Assembly (NCBI GenBank): GCA_035697325.1
Contig: DASSDB010000004.1
Location: 124,001-188,000 of the forward strand
Direction of reading: 5' to 3'
Source: Candidatus Saccharimonadales bacterium
Lineage (GTDB): Bacteria; Patescibacteriota; Saccharimonadia; Saccharimonadales; Saccharimonadaceae
DNA: 64,000 nt
In this document: positions 33,366 through 43,725 of the stretch, one piece after another
Layout: each line of letters begins with the position of its first letter
Numbering within the stretch: the stretch's first letter is position 1
Made by a program: the position numbers and the translations under genes
Notes under the pieces: generated by a model
Told to the model about the DNA's origin: nothing
Seen by the model: only the letters and a program-made list of their open reading frames with translations
Database searches by the model: none

Positions 33366-36300
33366 ATGGATTTTTCAACACGTTACGCCGCGCTTAATAG
33401 TGCGCAAAAACAAGCGGTCGATACGATCGACGGTCCCGTGATGGTTATTGCCGGACCAGGAACAGGGAAAACCGAACTTTTAAGTATGCGCACGGCCAAT
33501 ATTCTTCAAAAGACCGACACGCTTCCTCAAAATATCCTTTGCCTCACTTTTACGGAAAGTGGCGCCACGGCCATGCGCGAACGCTTGCGCCGCATTATTG
33601 GCCCGAGCGCATACAACGTAGGCATCTACACGTTTCATGGTTTCGGCACGGAAGTAATTAATCAGAATGGCGCCTTCTTTTATCACGGTTCCGACTTTAA
33701 ACCTGCTGATGATTTAACAAGTTATGAGATTCTCCAGGGCATATTTGATACGCTCGCCTACGACAATCCCATAGCCAGCAAACTTGATGGTGAGTACACG
33801 CATTTGAACGATACGCTAAAAACCATCTCCGAGTTAAAACAAAGCGGACTCACAAGCGATGAACTACTTGCCATCCTTGATACCAACGACCGGGTTATCG
33901 ATGAAGTAGAAAAACCTTTGCAAGATGCGTTCGCCGCGCGGCTTTCCAAGTCAACGATAAGCACGCTTTTGCCGTTGGTTGAAATTATCCGAAGCGTCGA
34001 TGGAACAACTAATATTCCGAGCATCCCAGCGCTCTCGACTGTTCTTGCCGACAGTCTAGAAGCAGCGCTGTCTGATGCAACCGAGCAAAACTCGACCAAA
34101 CCCATCAGTGCATGGCGAACACTGTGGATGCGCAAAGACGACAATAATCAATTCGCACTAAAGGCAAAACTAAACGCAACAAAACTTCGCGCCGTCAGCT
34201 ATGTGTACTACCAATACCTCCTCAAAATGCAAGAAGCGAAACTCTATGATTTTGATGATATGATCCTTCGTGTCGTACACGCCATGGAGGTGTTTCCGGA
34301 ACTTCGTTTCAACCTTCAAGAACGGTATCAATACATCATGGTAGATGAATTTCAGGATACCAATCTTGCGCAAATGCGTATCCTTTATAACCTTACTAAT
34401 AATGAAGTGAACGCGGATAACCCAAACATCCTCGTGGTAGGAGATGATGATCAGGCAATTTACAGTTTTCAAGGCGCAGATGTAGGTAACATTAACGGTT
34501 TTTTGAAGCTATTTCCTCAAACGACCCGCATTACCCTAACCGACAATTATCGTTCATCCGCCACGATTCTGGAAAAGGCCAGGGAGGTGATTGTTCAGGG
34601 CGAAACCCGACTCGAGACACTATTGCCAGATCTTAATAAAACGCTGACACCTCATATGATCCCCAAGGAAACAAAAGTGGCCCTTGTGGAACTTCCCACG
34701 GCAACGGACGAAAGAGCCTGGATAGCACAGGATATCGCTACAAAAATCAAGAGCGGTATACCCGCCGAAACGATTGCAATTCTCGCGCGGCGCCACCGCG
34801 AAATCGAAGCGCTCCTTCCATACCTTTTAGAGCAGAAAATTCCCGTAGCTTACGAAAAACAACATAATGTTCTCGACCTAGAACCGATTCAGCTCATCGA
34901 ATTAGTAGGAAATATCCTCGTCTCACTCTATGAAGGTCGATTGGAAGATGCCGACAGCCTCATGCCTCAACTCCTCGCACATCCTGCGTTCAGAGTCGCA
35001 CCCCTAAGTGTTTGGCAGTTAAGTTTGCGCGCGCAGGAAAGTCACAAAGGTTGGCTTGAAGTGATGAGCGTGTCGCCCGATTTTATCCCGCTTCATACAT
35101 GGCTTATTACACGTTCGCAGGAGCTTCCGCACACTCCGCTGGAGCGGATGATCGATCGCATTATAGGGCGTATCGACACCGAAGAACCGTATCTTTCTCC
35201 TATCGCAAACTACTTCTTTTCGGTAGAAGCCCTGAAAGCATCACCTGAGCAATATGTTACATACCTGGAAGGGCTCAGGAGCATCCGCACAAAACTCCTT
35301 GAGCACCATCCAAACGAAGTGCCAACACTCCAGGCATTCCTCGAATTCGTACAACTTCACCGTGACCTACGAACAACCCTTATGAACATCAAGCCAGCCG
35401 CAAGTGATAACACAGCTGTAAAACTTATGTCCGCCCACAAGTCAAAAGGGCTCGAATTCGACCACGTTTACATAATGGGCACCATCGATTCTGCTTGGGG
35501 GGAACGAGTAAGAACGCGGTCTCGCCTTATTGGTTATCCGGCTAATCTCCCGCTCGCTACAGCAGGCGATACATACGACGAGCGTCTAAGATTATTCTTC
35601 GTTGCGATGACCCGCGCTAAGACGCACTTGACGCTCAGCTACTCTCTTGCAAACGACTTAGGTAAAGATACTTTAGCCGCAAAGTTTCTCACGGGAATTG
35701 CCCTAGAGCCCACCACAGCCACGCTTCTGTCGTCGATGCGCGACACCACCACGCAAGCCGAAATCGCGTGGTACCAACCGGTCATATCGCCAGTTACTTC
35801 CACACTTAAAGAAGCGCTCATGCCTCTCCTCGAGCGCTACAAACTCAGTGCCACCCACGTCAATGCGTTTCTCGATATTACTCACGGCGGTCCCGGAGGG
35901 TTTTTGGTAAATAACTTGCTTCGGTTTCCGCAGGGAAAATCACCAAGCGCAAGCTATGGGTCCGCCATACACACCGCACTCCAGCGCGCCCACTCCCATC
36001 TCGCAGCCACCGGCAAGCAGCGGCCACACGAAGATATTCTTCACGATTATGAGGAATCGCTTCGTAGCGCCCATCTGACCGAACATGACTTCCAAGCATA
36101 CCTCCAAAAAGGAAGCATGGCACTATCAACATACCTTAATGCAAAATATGATACGTTCATCCCAAGTCAAAAGGCCGAATTAAACTTCGCGGGACAATCT
36201 GTTTTTATCGGCGACGCTCACTTAACAGGCAGCCTCGATCTGGTTGATTTTTCCGATAACTCAATTACGATTACCGACTACAAAACCGGAAGACCAGCCA

Positions 36301-36635
36301 AAAGTTGGCAGGGAAGAGACGAATACGAGAAAGTAAAACTACACAAATACAAGCAGCAGCTCATGTTTTACTATTTACTTGTCACCCACTCGCGCGACTT
36401 TGCAAAATACGATATTGAAAAAGCAGTTCTCCAATTTATTGAAGCCACACCCCAGCAAGAAATAGTAAGTTTAGAAGCCCGCTTCTCCCGGGAAGACCTT
36501 GAAGAATTCGCCCAGCTCGTTCAAATAATCTGGCGACACATTCAAGCCCTCGACCTTCCTGATGTGAGCGGTTATGATACTTCTTACCAGGGTATCATTG
36601 CTTTCGAAAAGGATCTGCTTGAGGGCAAAATCTAA
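33366..36635 (+). CDS. UvrD/Rep-family helicase fused to a RecB-like nuclease
   Basis: 1089 aa. Motif I is VIAGPGTGKTELL, motif Ia LTFTESGATAMRERL, motif II IMVDEFQDTN with DDDQAIYSFQGAD (motif III), and late motifs include LMSAHKSKGLEFDHVYIMG and FFVAMTRAKTHL. A PD-(D/E)XK nuclease follows near residue 970: GDAHLTGSLDLVDFSDNS then TITDYKTGRPAK. This AdnA/AddA-like order makes a stand-alone DNA end-processing enzyme for recombination or degradation of foreign DNA. No AddB/AdnB partner is adjacent. Confidence 0.92.
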   Translation: MDFSTRYAALNSAQKQAVDTIDGPVMVIAGPGTGKTELLSMRTANILQKTDTLPQNILCLTFTESGATAMRERLRRIIGPSAYNVGIYTFHGFGTEVINQNGAFFYHGSDFKPADDLTSYEILQGIFDTLAYDNPIASKLDGEYTHLNDTLKTISELKQSGLTSDELLAILDTNDRVIDEVEKPLQDAFAARLSKSTISTLLPLVEIIRSVDGTTNIPSIPALSTVLADSLEAALSDATEQNSTKPISAWRTLWMRKDDNNQFALKAKLNATKLRAVSYVYYQYLLKMQEAKLYDFDDMILRVVHAMEVFPELRFNLQERYQYIMVDEFQDTNLAQMRILYNLTNNEVNADNPNILVVGDDDQAIYSFQGADVGNINGFLKLFPQTTRITLTDNYRSSATILEKAREVIVQGETRLETLLPDLNKTLTPHMIPKETKVALVELPTATDERAWIAQDIATKIKSGIPAETIAILARRHREIEALLPYLLEQKIPVAYEKQHNVLDLEPIQLIELVGNILVSLYEGRLEDADSLMPQLLAHPAFRVAPLSVWQLSLRAQESHKGWLEVMSVSPDFIPLHTWLITRSQELPHTPLERMIDRIIGRIDTEEPYLSPIANYFFSVEALKASPEQYVTYLEGLRSIRTKLLEHHPNEVPTLQAFLEFVQLHRDLRTTLMNIKPAASDNTAVKLMSAHKSKGLEFDHVYIMGTIDSAWGERVRTRSRLIGYPANLPLATAGDTYDERLRLFFVAMTRAKTHLTLSYSLANDLGKDTLAAKFLTGIALEPTTATLLSSMRDTTTQAEIAWYQPVISPVTSTLKEALMPLLERYKLSATHVNAFLDITHGGPGGFLVNNLLRFPQGKSPSASYGSAIHTALQRAHSHLAATGKQRPHEDILHDYEESLRSAHLTEHDFQAYLQKGSMALSTYLNAKYDTFIPSQKAELNFAGQSVFIGDAHLTGSLDLVDFSDNSITITDYKTGRPAKSWQGRDEYEKVKLHKYKQQLMFYYLLVTHSRDFAKYDIEKAVLQFIEATPQQEIVSLEARFSREDLEEFAQLVQIIWRHIQALDLPDVSGYDTSYQGIIAFEKDLLEGKI

Positions 36636-36715
36636 GTATTGTCCTTAGCCAAACTTCATGAAATAATGAATATGCACACATAAGATGTACCTTAATTTTA
36701 TCTGTTGCAATTAGT

Positions 36716-36858
36716 GACAGGGATAAGCTCCGCCCGGTGTAGCCGGGTGAGAGAGGGCAAGTGGGCGCGTGGGCTTCTTCTTCCCCCTTAGAGAAGTCCC
36801 GCCCGCTTGCTTTCAAACTAAGATGGTCTCCCGCCATCTTAATGCGGCTATCCCTGTC
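36716..36858 (+). ncRNA. Candidate structured RNA, cloverleaf-like
   Basis: The outer stem GACAGGGATA/TATCCCTGTC closes three arms: CCCGG/CCGGG (36733-36747), GCAAGTGGGC/GCCCGCTTGC (36757-36810) with an inner GGGCTTCT/AGAAGTCCC stem, and TAAGATGG/CCATCTTA (36819-36841). It is not tRNA, tmRNA, SRP RNA or RNase P by any motif I can see. It lies between the helicase gene and a cassette promoter; it could be an sRNA, a 3' UTR structure or a mobile palindrome. Confidence 0.55.
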
Positions 36859-36920
36859 CGTACCCTTGTGATATAATTTATTTTGTTCGATGTTCGATCC
36901 CCGTTCACAGGAGGAACAGC

Positions 36921-37115
36921 ATGACCACGCCGAAGCGTCCCGCTCGCGGGACCACCAGCACCAATCGCGCCACTCGTCCGGCGAGTCCCTCGGACTCCGG
37001 TGTCAGCGACGTCGTGAACACGGCGGTGGAGATCGCTTCGTCGGCGGCCACGCCGGCCCCGGCACCCGCCTGCGACACGTCGACCACCAGCGTGGACACC
37101 GGCGGCTGCATGTAG
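36921..37115 (+). CDS. Small Ser/Thr/Pro/Ala-rich protein (cassette gene)
   Basis: 64 aa, ATG with CAGGAGGA upstream. Probably disordered: KRPARGTTSTNRATRPASPS then an Ala-rich helix and a Cys in CDTSTTSVDTGGCM, so two Cys close to the C terminus. No signal peptide. High GC. TATAAT at 36872-36877; perfect 18-bp terminator 15 nt after the stop. Coding potential is supported by the Shine-Dalgarno, promoter and terminator rather than by homology. Confidence 0.5.
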   Translation: MTTPKRPARGTTSTNRATRPASPSDSGVSDVVNTAVEIASSAATPAPAPACDTSTTSVDTGGCM

Positions 37116-37130
37116 TCGCGTCGGCCGGTA

Positions 37131-37178
37131 AGGCCTGTCTGGATTTCCGTTTTTTTGGAAATCCAGACAGGCCTCGTT
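37131..37178 (+). terminator. Very strong intrinsic terminator
   Basis: 18-bp perfect stem (AGGCCTGTCTGGATTTCC with its complement), loop GTTTTTTT, tail CGTTTT. Confidence 0.95.
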
Positions 37179-37195
37179 TTATTATTCGGACTATA

Positions 37196-37268
37196 TTGTA
37201 GACAAATCAATAATATGGTATAAATGGAGAGCTCAGGACATCCCCTGAGCATGACAGGAACAGTTTAG
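37196..37268 (+). promoter_or_regulatory. Promoter, +1 hairpin and mini-ORF
   Basis: TTGTAG-N17-TATAAA, then after 6 nt a perfect hairpin GCTCAGG/CCTGAGC (37231-37250), then a five-codon ATG frame ending TAG directly before GGGAGG. Confidence 0.6.
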
Positions 37269-37284
37269 TGGGAGGTGAAAACCC

Positions 37285-37500
37285 GTGAGGGTTTTCCGTT
37301 TGGCACTCATGCTGGCAGTCGTCATGGTGGCGATGGCCGCCAACGACAGGCCTGGTTCGGGAACCTACAAGACAGCTTCTTGCAAGGGATGCTGTGACGT
37401 GAACCACAGCGGTTTTTCGTTGTGTAGCAAATGCGGCGTTCACGCGCCCAGGCCCAGCGCACCCACTGGTCACCTGCTCGGGTGCATGGCCCGCAACTAG
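37285..37500 (+). CDS. Small secreted Cys-rich protein (cassette gene)
   Basis: 71 aa, GTG start with GGGAGG upstream. A signal peptide or anchor (VFRLALMLAVVMVAMAANDR) is followed by a mature part with CKGCCDVNHSGFSLCSKCG, which is CxxCC...CxxC, a knuckle-like metal site or paired disulphides, and a further Cys near the end. As an exported Cys-knuckle peptide it could be an effector or antimicrobial; that is inference. Confidence 0.55.
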   Translation: MRVFRLALMLAVVMVAMAANDRPGSGTYKTASCKGCCDVNHSGFSLCSKCGVHAPRPSAPTGHLLGCMARN

Positions 37501-37563
37501 CCCCAACCCCAGACGGCGTTACAGTGACGTAACGAAAAAATCAGGATTTGCTGTTCCTGTCCG

Positions 37564-37612
37564 TCTCCCTTCATACATGTCACAAGAGAGGTGTACGAAG
37601 GGAGATGTTTTT
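37564..37612 (+). terminator. Intrinsic terminator
   Basis: TCTCCCTTC/GAAGGGAGA stem followed by TGTTTTT. Confidence 0.8.
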
Positions 37613-37677
37613 AACATAAGCAACTTTATGGTATAATGAAAGCTCCACTATAATGTAACTAGATAGGAGCTTTAAGC

Positions 37678-37974
37678 ATGACTGCACAGCGCGAAGCGTC
37701 GTTTTTCGACACCCAAACATTTATTAGTTCGGATGAATATGACCCAAAACTTTCCGCTACAGAATTTGGTCAATATCTTATAGAGCGAGATCTTGTCCGC
37801 GAAAATCAAAAGGTCGAACTCGCAAGACAGGCACTCATGCAAGGCCGTCTCTCTCAGACAGAATACGCCTCAACGGTTGCTAAATTAGGCGCCGTCGAGC
37901 AAATGGCCATCCAGAATGGCGCCGATCCGGACCGTTTCGACGCACCGTCTATCGAACGCGGTCACCACTTCTAG
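37678..37974 (+). CDS. Hypothetical protein
   Basis: 98 aa, ATG with AGGAGC upstream and TATAAT boxes in the leader region. Charged, helical: LSATEFGQYLIERDLVRENQ and LARQALMQGRLSQTEYASTV. No Cys, no signal. Native-like composition, with its own terminator at 37988. Its family is unknown. Confidence 0.6.
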   Translation: MTAQREASFFDTQTFISSDEYDPKLSATEFGQYLIERDLVRENQKVELARQALMQGRLSQTEYASTVAKLGAVEQMAIQNGADPDRFDAPSIERGHHF

Positions 37975-37987
37975 AAAATCCCTCTGA

Positions 37988-38024
37988 AATAGCCCACACC
38001 CGTTAGAGATGCGGGCTATTTTTT
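37988..38024 (+). terminator. Intrinsic terminator
   Basis: AATAGCCC/GGGCTATT with a T6 tail. Confidence 0.85.
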
Positions 38025-38053
38025 AGCATTCATTTTTGATACAATATAATACG

Positions 38054-39133
38054 ATGAATTTTTGGCAAGAGTTACCAAAACCCTTTTTTATACTGGCTCC
38101 TATGGAGGCAATTACCGACGTTGTCTTTCGCCATGTCGTAGCTCATGCTGCCAAACCCGATCTTTTCTTTACCGAATTTACTAATGCGAGCAGTTTTTGT
38201 AGCCCTGCGGGAGTACACAGTACGCGCGGACGCCTGGCGTTCACTAACGACGAGCATCCGATGGTGGCTCAAATTTGGGGAAGCAAGCCGGATGAGTTTC
38301 GCAGAATGGCAATCGGCCTAAAAGAAATGGGATTCAAAGGAATCGACATTAACATGGGATGCCCCGATAAATCGGTCATCAAAGCAGGGGCGGGGAGCGG
38401 CCTCATTCGCACTCCTGAACTTGCCGTCGAACTTATTGCCGCCGCCAAAGAAGCCGGACTACCCGTCAGCGTTAAAACACGCCTAGGATATAGCAACACC
38501 GACGAATGGAAGCCATGGCTTACCCACATTCTAAAGCAGGACATCGTCAACCTCACTATCCATCTTCGCACCCGAAAAGAAATGAGCAAGGTTGACGCTC
38601 ACTACGAACTCATTCCCGAAATCAAACAGCTCCGCGACGAGATCGCGCCCCAGACCTTACTGACAATCAATGGAGACATTCGTGATCGCGCCCACGGCAT
38701 GGAATTGGTAAAAGAATATGGCATTGACGGCATTATGATTGGCCGAGGAATTTTTGCAAACCCCTACGCATTCGAGACAACAGCAGTATCTGTGCAAACG
38801 CCTGTGACCCAAAGTGACCGTGATGTCACACGGGGTCGGCCGAACGCCATGGGCCGGCCACAGGCCGCCCATAGAGTGCAAGTGAGCACAGATACTGCTG
38901 TTGTCGAACAACGAACGCACAGTAAAGAAGACCTTCTTAATCTTCTCCTCCTTCACCTAGACCTCTTCGACAAATATTCCAAGGAACTCGAGCCTCGCCG
39001 TTTCGAACCGCTAAAGCGTTTTTTCAAGATTTATGTTCGCGATTTTCCGGGCGCCAGTGAGTTGCGCGAAAAACTTATGCACACAAAAAGCACGGACGAA
39101 GTCCGCGCTCTGCTTTTGGATTCAATCATTTAA
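38054..39133 (+). CDS. dus: tRNA-dihydrouridine synthase with an in-frame palindromic insertion
   Basis: 359 aa from the ATG at 38054. [15 protein letters not shown] at the N terminus, [20 protein letters not shown] with the catalytic Cys near 100, [18 protein letters not shown] and [17 protein letters not shown] are all Dus motifs; FMN-dependent reduction of tRNA uridines. After NPYAFE come about 43 residues ([14 protein letters not shown]... through STDTAVVEQ) that are foreign to the family. They are encoded by the inverted-repeat element at 38776-38905; the helical domain then resumes with [20 protein letters not shown]. The reading frame is intact. Confidence 0.92.
   Translation: MNFWQELPKPFFILAPMEAITDVVFRHVVAHAAKPDLFFTEFTNASSFCSPAGVHSTRGRLAFTNDEHPMVAQIWGSKPDEFRRMAIGLKEMGFKGIDINMGCPDKSVIKAGAGSGLIRTPELAVELIAAAKEAGLPVSVKTRLGYSNTDEWKPWLTHILKQDIVNLTIHLRTRKEMSKVDAHYELIPEIKQLRDEIAPQTLLTINGDIRDRAHGMELVKEYGIDGIMIGRGIFANPYAFETTAVSVQTPVTQSDRDVTRGRPNAMGRPQAAHRVQVSTDTAVVEQRTHSKEDLLNLLLLHLDLFDKYSKELEPRRFEPLKRFFKIYVRDFPGASELREKLMHTKSTDEVRALLLDSII
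38776..38905. mobile_element. Palindromic element inside the dus coding sequence
   Basis: 20-bp perfect inverted repeats (GACAACAGCAGTATCTGTGC and its complement) bound a 90-bp centre rich in GGCC-type internal palindromes. It is inserted in frame and adds about 43 residues. This is similar in concept to Rickettsia palindromic elements. No other copy was noticed in this window. Confidence 0.75.
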
Positions 39134-40164
39134 GCCTCAAGAAGAAAGATCGGCGTTTTGTCACTTGGCAAACGCTTGCTCACGGCCATGTGCTTGGCTA
39201 CTTCGGCAATAAGAGCCTGCTTGTAGCCTTCAATTCCTCGTTGACCAGCTAGCGCTTCAGCAACCATCTTCGATGCCTTAAGGTTCCATGCAAAATCGTC
39301 TGGCCAATCGATCGTCTTATCGCCAATAATAACCACCAGCGAAGCTTCTTTATGACCATGAAACGTAGTATCATCATGATCCACCTTCAAGTCTTCAACG
39401 CCCCGTGGGTTTTCCTTTTTAACGGTATCGACGTATTTCTGACCATCCCAGCCACTCTCCCGAAAGAAAGCTGCTGTTTTACCCGCATTTTCTCGCACTC
39501 GCTCAGCCAGCGTTTCATCGTAGAGTTCCGTCTTACCCAGTTCTCGCAATTCTTCCTCGTGTCCTTCTGAAAAGTATTTTTTTACTTCAGGAATCTCCAA
39601 GAAAGTCCGCGTTGCCTCTAAAATCACCGGATTCTTTTGGATTAACTCGTGTTCATCCGCAGTCAGGGTATCACCATGAATAAGCTTGTCATCATCCACT
39701 TCGCCGTTTGCTCCACCGCAACCGCCAAGATGCGCAGATTTTTCAAACCCTGTCTGCTGCGCAACGTGCCGGTCAATGACATCTATTTGCTTGCCGAGAT
39801 CATCTTCGGAAGAAAGCGTATCAACAATTGAAGCTTCGGCATTTAATGCAACCCCGGCATTTGACGCTGACCCGCCTACACGACGTAGTCGGACTTCTGG
39901 CGCACTTTCATCAGCGTTATGCAGCGTTTCTCGGCCATCAATACAAGCAAGTGCGCTAAGGTCAGTTGGCTCAACAAGTTGGTCAACCATCTTTTCAGCT
40001 TCTTCCTGGAGGGCTTCATCAGAGTAAGCTGCGTAACGAGAAGGAATTCCGTTGAGATTGCCTAGGCCCAAATCACCTAATCTACCTATATATCGCCCCA
40101 CGCGCTCTCTCGTTTTTTCCATATCAATATTTCTTCCTTGCAAATGTTCGTTTCTCATCATCAT
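39130..40164 (-). CDS. Hypothetical protein with beta-carbonic-anhydrase-like residue pattern
   Basis: 344 aa. The order [11 protein letters not shown] near 73, [11 protein letters not shown] near 98 and [20 protein letters not shown] near 145 resembles beta-carbonic anhydrase ligand motifs (CxDxR, NAG, HxxCG). The His-Cys spacing is one residue longer and the remaining 200 residues do not resemble that family. Zinc binding is plausible, activity unproven. The C-terminal half includes [20 protein letters not shown]. It is convergent with dus, with a 4-nt overlap. Confidence 0.4.
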   Translation of the reverse strand: MMMRNEHLQGRNIDMEKTRERVGRYIGRLGDLGLGNLNGIPSRYAAYSDEALQEEAEKMVDQLVEPTDLSALACIDGRETLHNADESAPEVRLRRVGGSASNAGVALNAEASIVDTLSSEDDLGKQIDVIDRHVAQQTGFEKSAHLGGCGGANGEVDDDKLIHGDTLTADEHELIQKNPVILEATRTFLEIPEVKKYFSEGHEEELRELGKTELYDETLAERVRENAGKTAAFFRESGWDGQKYVDTVKKENPRGVEDLKVDHDDTTFHGHKEASLVVIIGDKTIDWPDDFAWNLKASKMVAEALAGQRGIEGYKQALIAEVAKHMAVSKRLPSDKTPIFLLEA

Positions 40165-40289
40165 TCCAATAGTTATTCTTATAGTCCTTAGTAGATTTTA
40201 CTCTTGAGGCGAAATTTGTAAATACGCTATATATGATGTGACTCAAATCACTTTTACGCTACGTGCAATAATGGTATAGTAAAGATATT

Positions 40290-40610
40290 ATGACTTCACC
40301 CGAACATGAGCCGTTGCTCCCTCGAGTCGAAGAAGACGACCTGCTTTCACTTGTGATCGAAGATATTACCGATCCCACCCACGAAAGGCACTGGAAAGAA
40401 TTCGCAGCCCAAAATCCGCACCTCGCAGCCGAGCTATTAAAGCGAACCTTTGCAAGAACCCGTGACATAACAGATTCAAATCGATCGGAAGTTCAAAAGT
40501 TTGCCCTGGATACGGTTACGTTTGCTATGCGCGCTATGGAGCAGGCTGCTAAGCGATACTATACGTCTAGTGGCGATGTCGGCGACGCAGTTCCGCAACC
40601 TTCAACCTGA
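40290..40610 (+). CDS. Hypothetical protein overlapping the atpC end
   Basis: 106 aa, ATG 9 nt after TATAGT with TTTTAC 17 nt further upstream. Acidic N terminus, then HWKEFAAQNPHLAAELLKRT and KFALDTVTFAMRAMEQAAKR helices. Its last 44 nt lie inside the 3' end of atpC on the other strand. No domain recognised. Confidence 0.55.
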   Translation: MTSPEHEPLLPRVEEDDLLSLVIEDITDPTHERHWKEFAAQNPHLAAELLKRTFARTRDITDSNRSEVQKFALDTVTFAMRAMEQAAKRYYTSSGDVGDAVPQPST

Positions 40611-40989
40611 CCGCATGACGGTCAACGAGTTGGTGAGCCTTTTCAAGTTCAACTTGACTTCCAGCATTATCTCGCATAGCAATCGCACGATCCAATGCTG
40701 CTTTGCTTTCAGCTTCAATAATGTCATCGCCATGATCAGCCTCATCAACTAAAATTCGCACTCCTGTCTGAGAGACTTCCACTACGCCACCACTAATAGC
40801 GAAGTAATCCAGCATGTCGTTCGGATCATTTTTTTGGTATCGAACTGCGAGTGCTCCTGGAAGTGCCACTGTCACGAGGGGCTCGTGACCAGGAAAAACA
40901 GCGATCTCGCCATCTGCCGTTGGAATAATAACTTCATAAATATCCTGATTGAGTTTCGTGCCAAGCAAAGTAATGAGTTCTAATTTCAT
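40567..40989 (-). CDS. atpC: ATP synthase epsilon subunit
   Basis: 140 aa. The N-terminal beta sandwich has VIIPTADGEIAVFPGHEPLV and YFAISGGVVEVSQTGVRILV, the usual epsilon core; the helical tail is complete (SKAALDRAIAMRD). Separated from atpD by a foreign gene. TATGAT lies 9 nt before its ATG, so it probably has its own promoter after the interruption. Confidence 0.92.
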   Translation of the reverse strand: MKLELITLLGTKLNQDIYEVIIPTADGEIAVFPGHEPLVTVALPGALAVRYQKNDPNDMLDYFAISGGVVEVSQTGVRILVDEADHGDDIIEAESKAALDRAIAMRDNAGSQVELEKAHQLVDRHAVRLKVAELRRRHRH

Positions 40990-41059
40990 ATCTGTTCTAT
41001 CATAACAAAAAAACCCGCGCTGGGCGAGAGGTGATATAAGATAGGGAGCAATTTCAGAA

Positions 41060-41094
41060 GGAGGATGACCGCATAAAGCACGCGGTCATCCTCC
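41060..41094 (-). terminator. Terminator of the cassette within the atp operon
   Basis: 13-bp perfect stem GGAGGATGACCGC/GCGGTCATCCTCC with a 9-nt loop, 13 nt past the stop of the gene at 41108. Confidence 0.8.
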
Positions 41095-41107
41095 AATACA
41101 GAGAGGA

Positions 41108-41380
41108 CTAGTTGTCATCACGGCGGTTGGGAAACCAGGCGATCCAAAAGATCGCCACCACGAAGCACACCGCGAACACGCCCAGGCCAACCAAGATCGT
41201 CATGCCGAGATCGAACCACGATGTCGATGTGGCAACCACGATCCAGATGAGAATGCCGATCACGCCGGCCAATGTACCCCATCCGATGGCGTACGGCGCT
41301 TTGGCCGGTATCTCCGCCCACAGCTCGTCGGCGTCCTCCGGGTGTGTTTCGAAGTTTCCTTTATCGTCGAACACAGCCAC
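41108..41380 (-). CDS. Two-helix membrane protein inserted between atpD and atpC (cassette gene)
   Basis: 90 aa, GTG start with AAGGAAGG upstream. An acidic soluble N terminus (FETHPEDADELWAEIPAKAP) precedes two membrane helices (VIGILIWIVVATS and ILVGLGVFAVCFVVAIFWI) and a charged end FPNRRDDN. GC-ending codons, unlike the atp genes either side. It carries its own promoter, +1 hairpin and terminator. No similarity to any ATP synthase subunit; its position may be accidental. Confidence 0.65.
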   Translation of the reverse strand: MAVFDDKGNFETHPEDADELWAEIPAKAPYAIGWGTLAGVIGILIWIVVATSTSWFDLGMTILVGLGVFAVCFVVAIFWIAWFPNRRDDN

Positions 41381-41404
41381 GATACCTTCCTTTGCTCCCT
41401 ATCG

Positions 41405-41462
41405 AAAAACGAGCCTTCCAGCTCGCTTTTCTTATTATAACACCGGATTCTTAGTTGTGCAA
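41405..41462 (-). promoter_or_regulatory. Promoter with +1 hairpin
   Basis: TTGCAC (41462-41457), 17-nt spacer, TATAAT (41439-41434), then hairpin AAAAGCGAGC/GCTCGTTTTT (41430-41405). The -35 box abuts the atpD stop codon. Confidence 0.7.
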
Positions 41463-43723
<2,261 letters not shown>

Positions 43724-43725
43724 TG

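Noticed and set aside
36890-37201. 103-residue ORF overlapping the 36921 gene
   Set aside because: It runs through the terminator and is Arg/His/Gly-rich, as expected for a shifted frame of GC-rich DNA.
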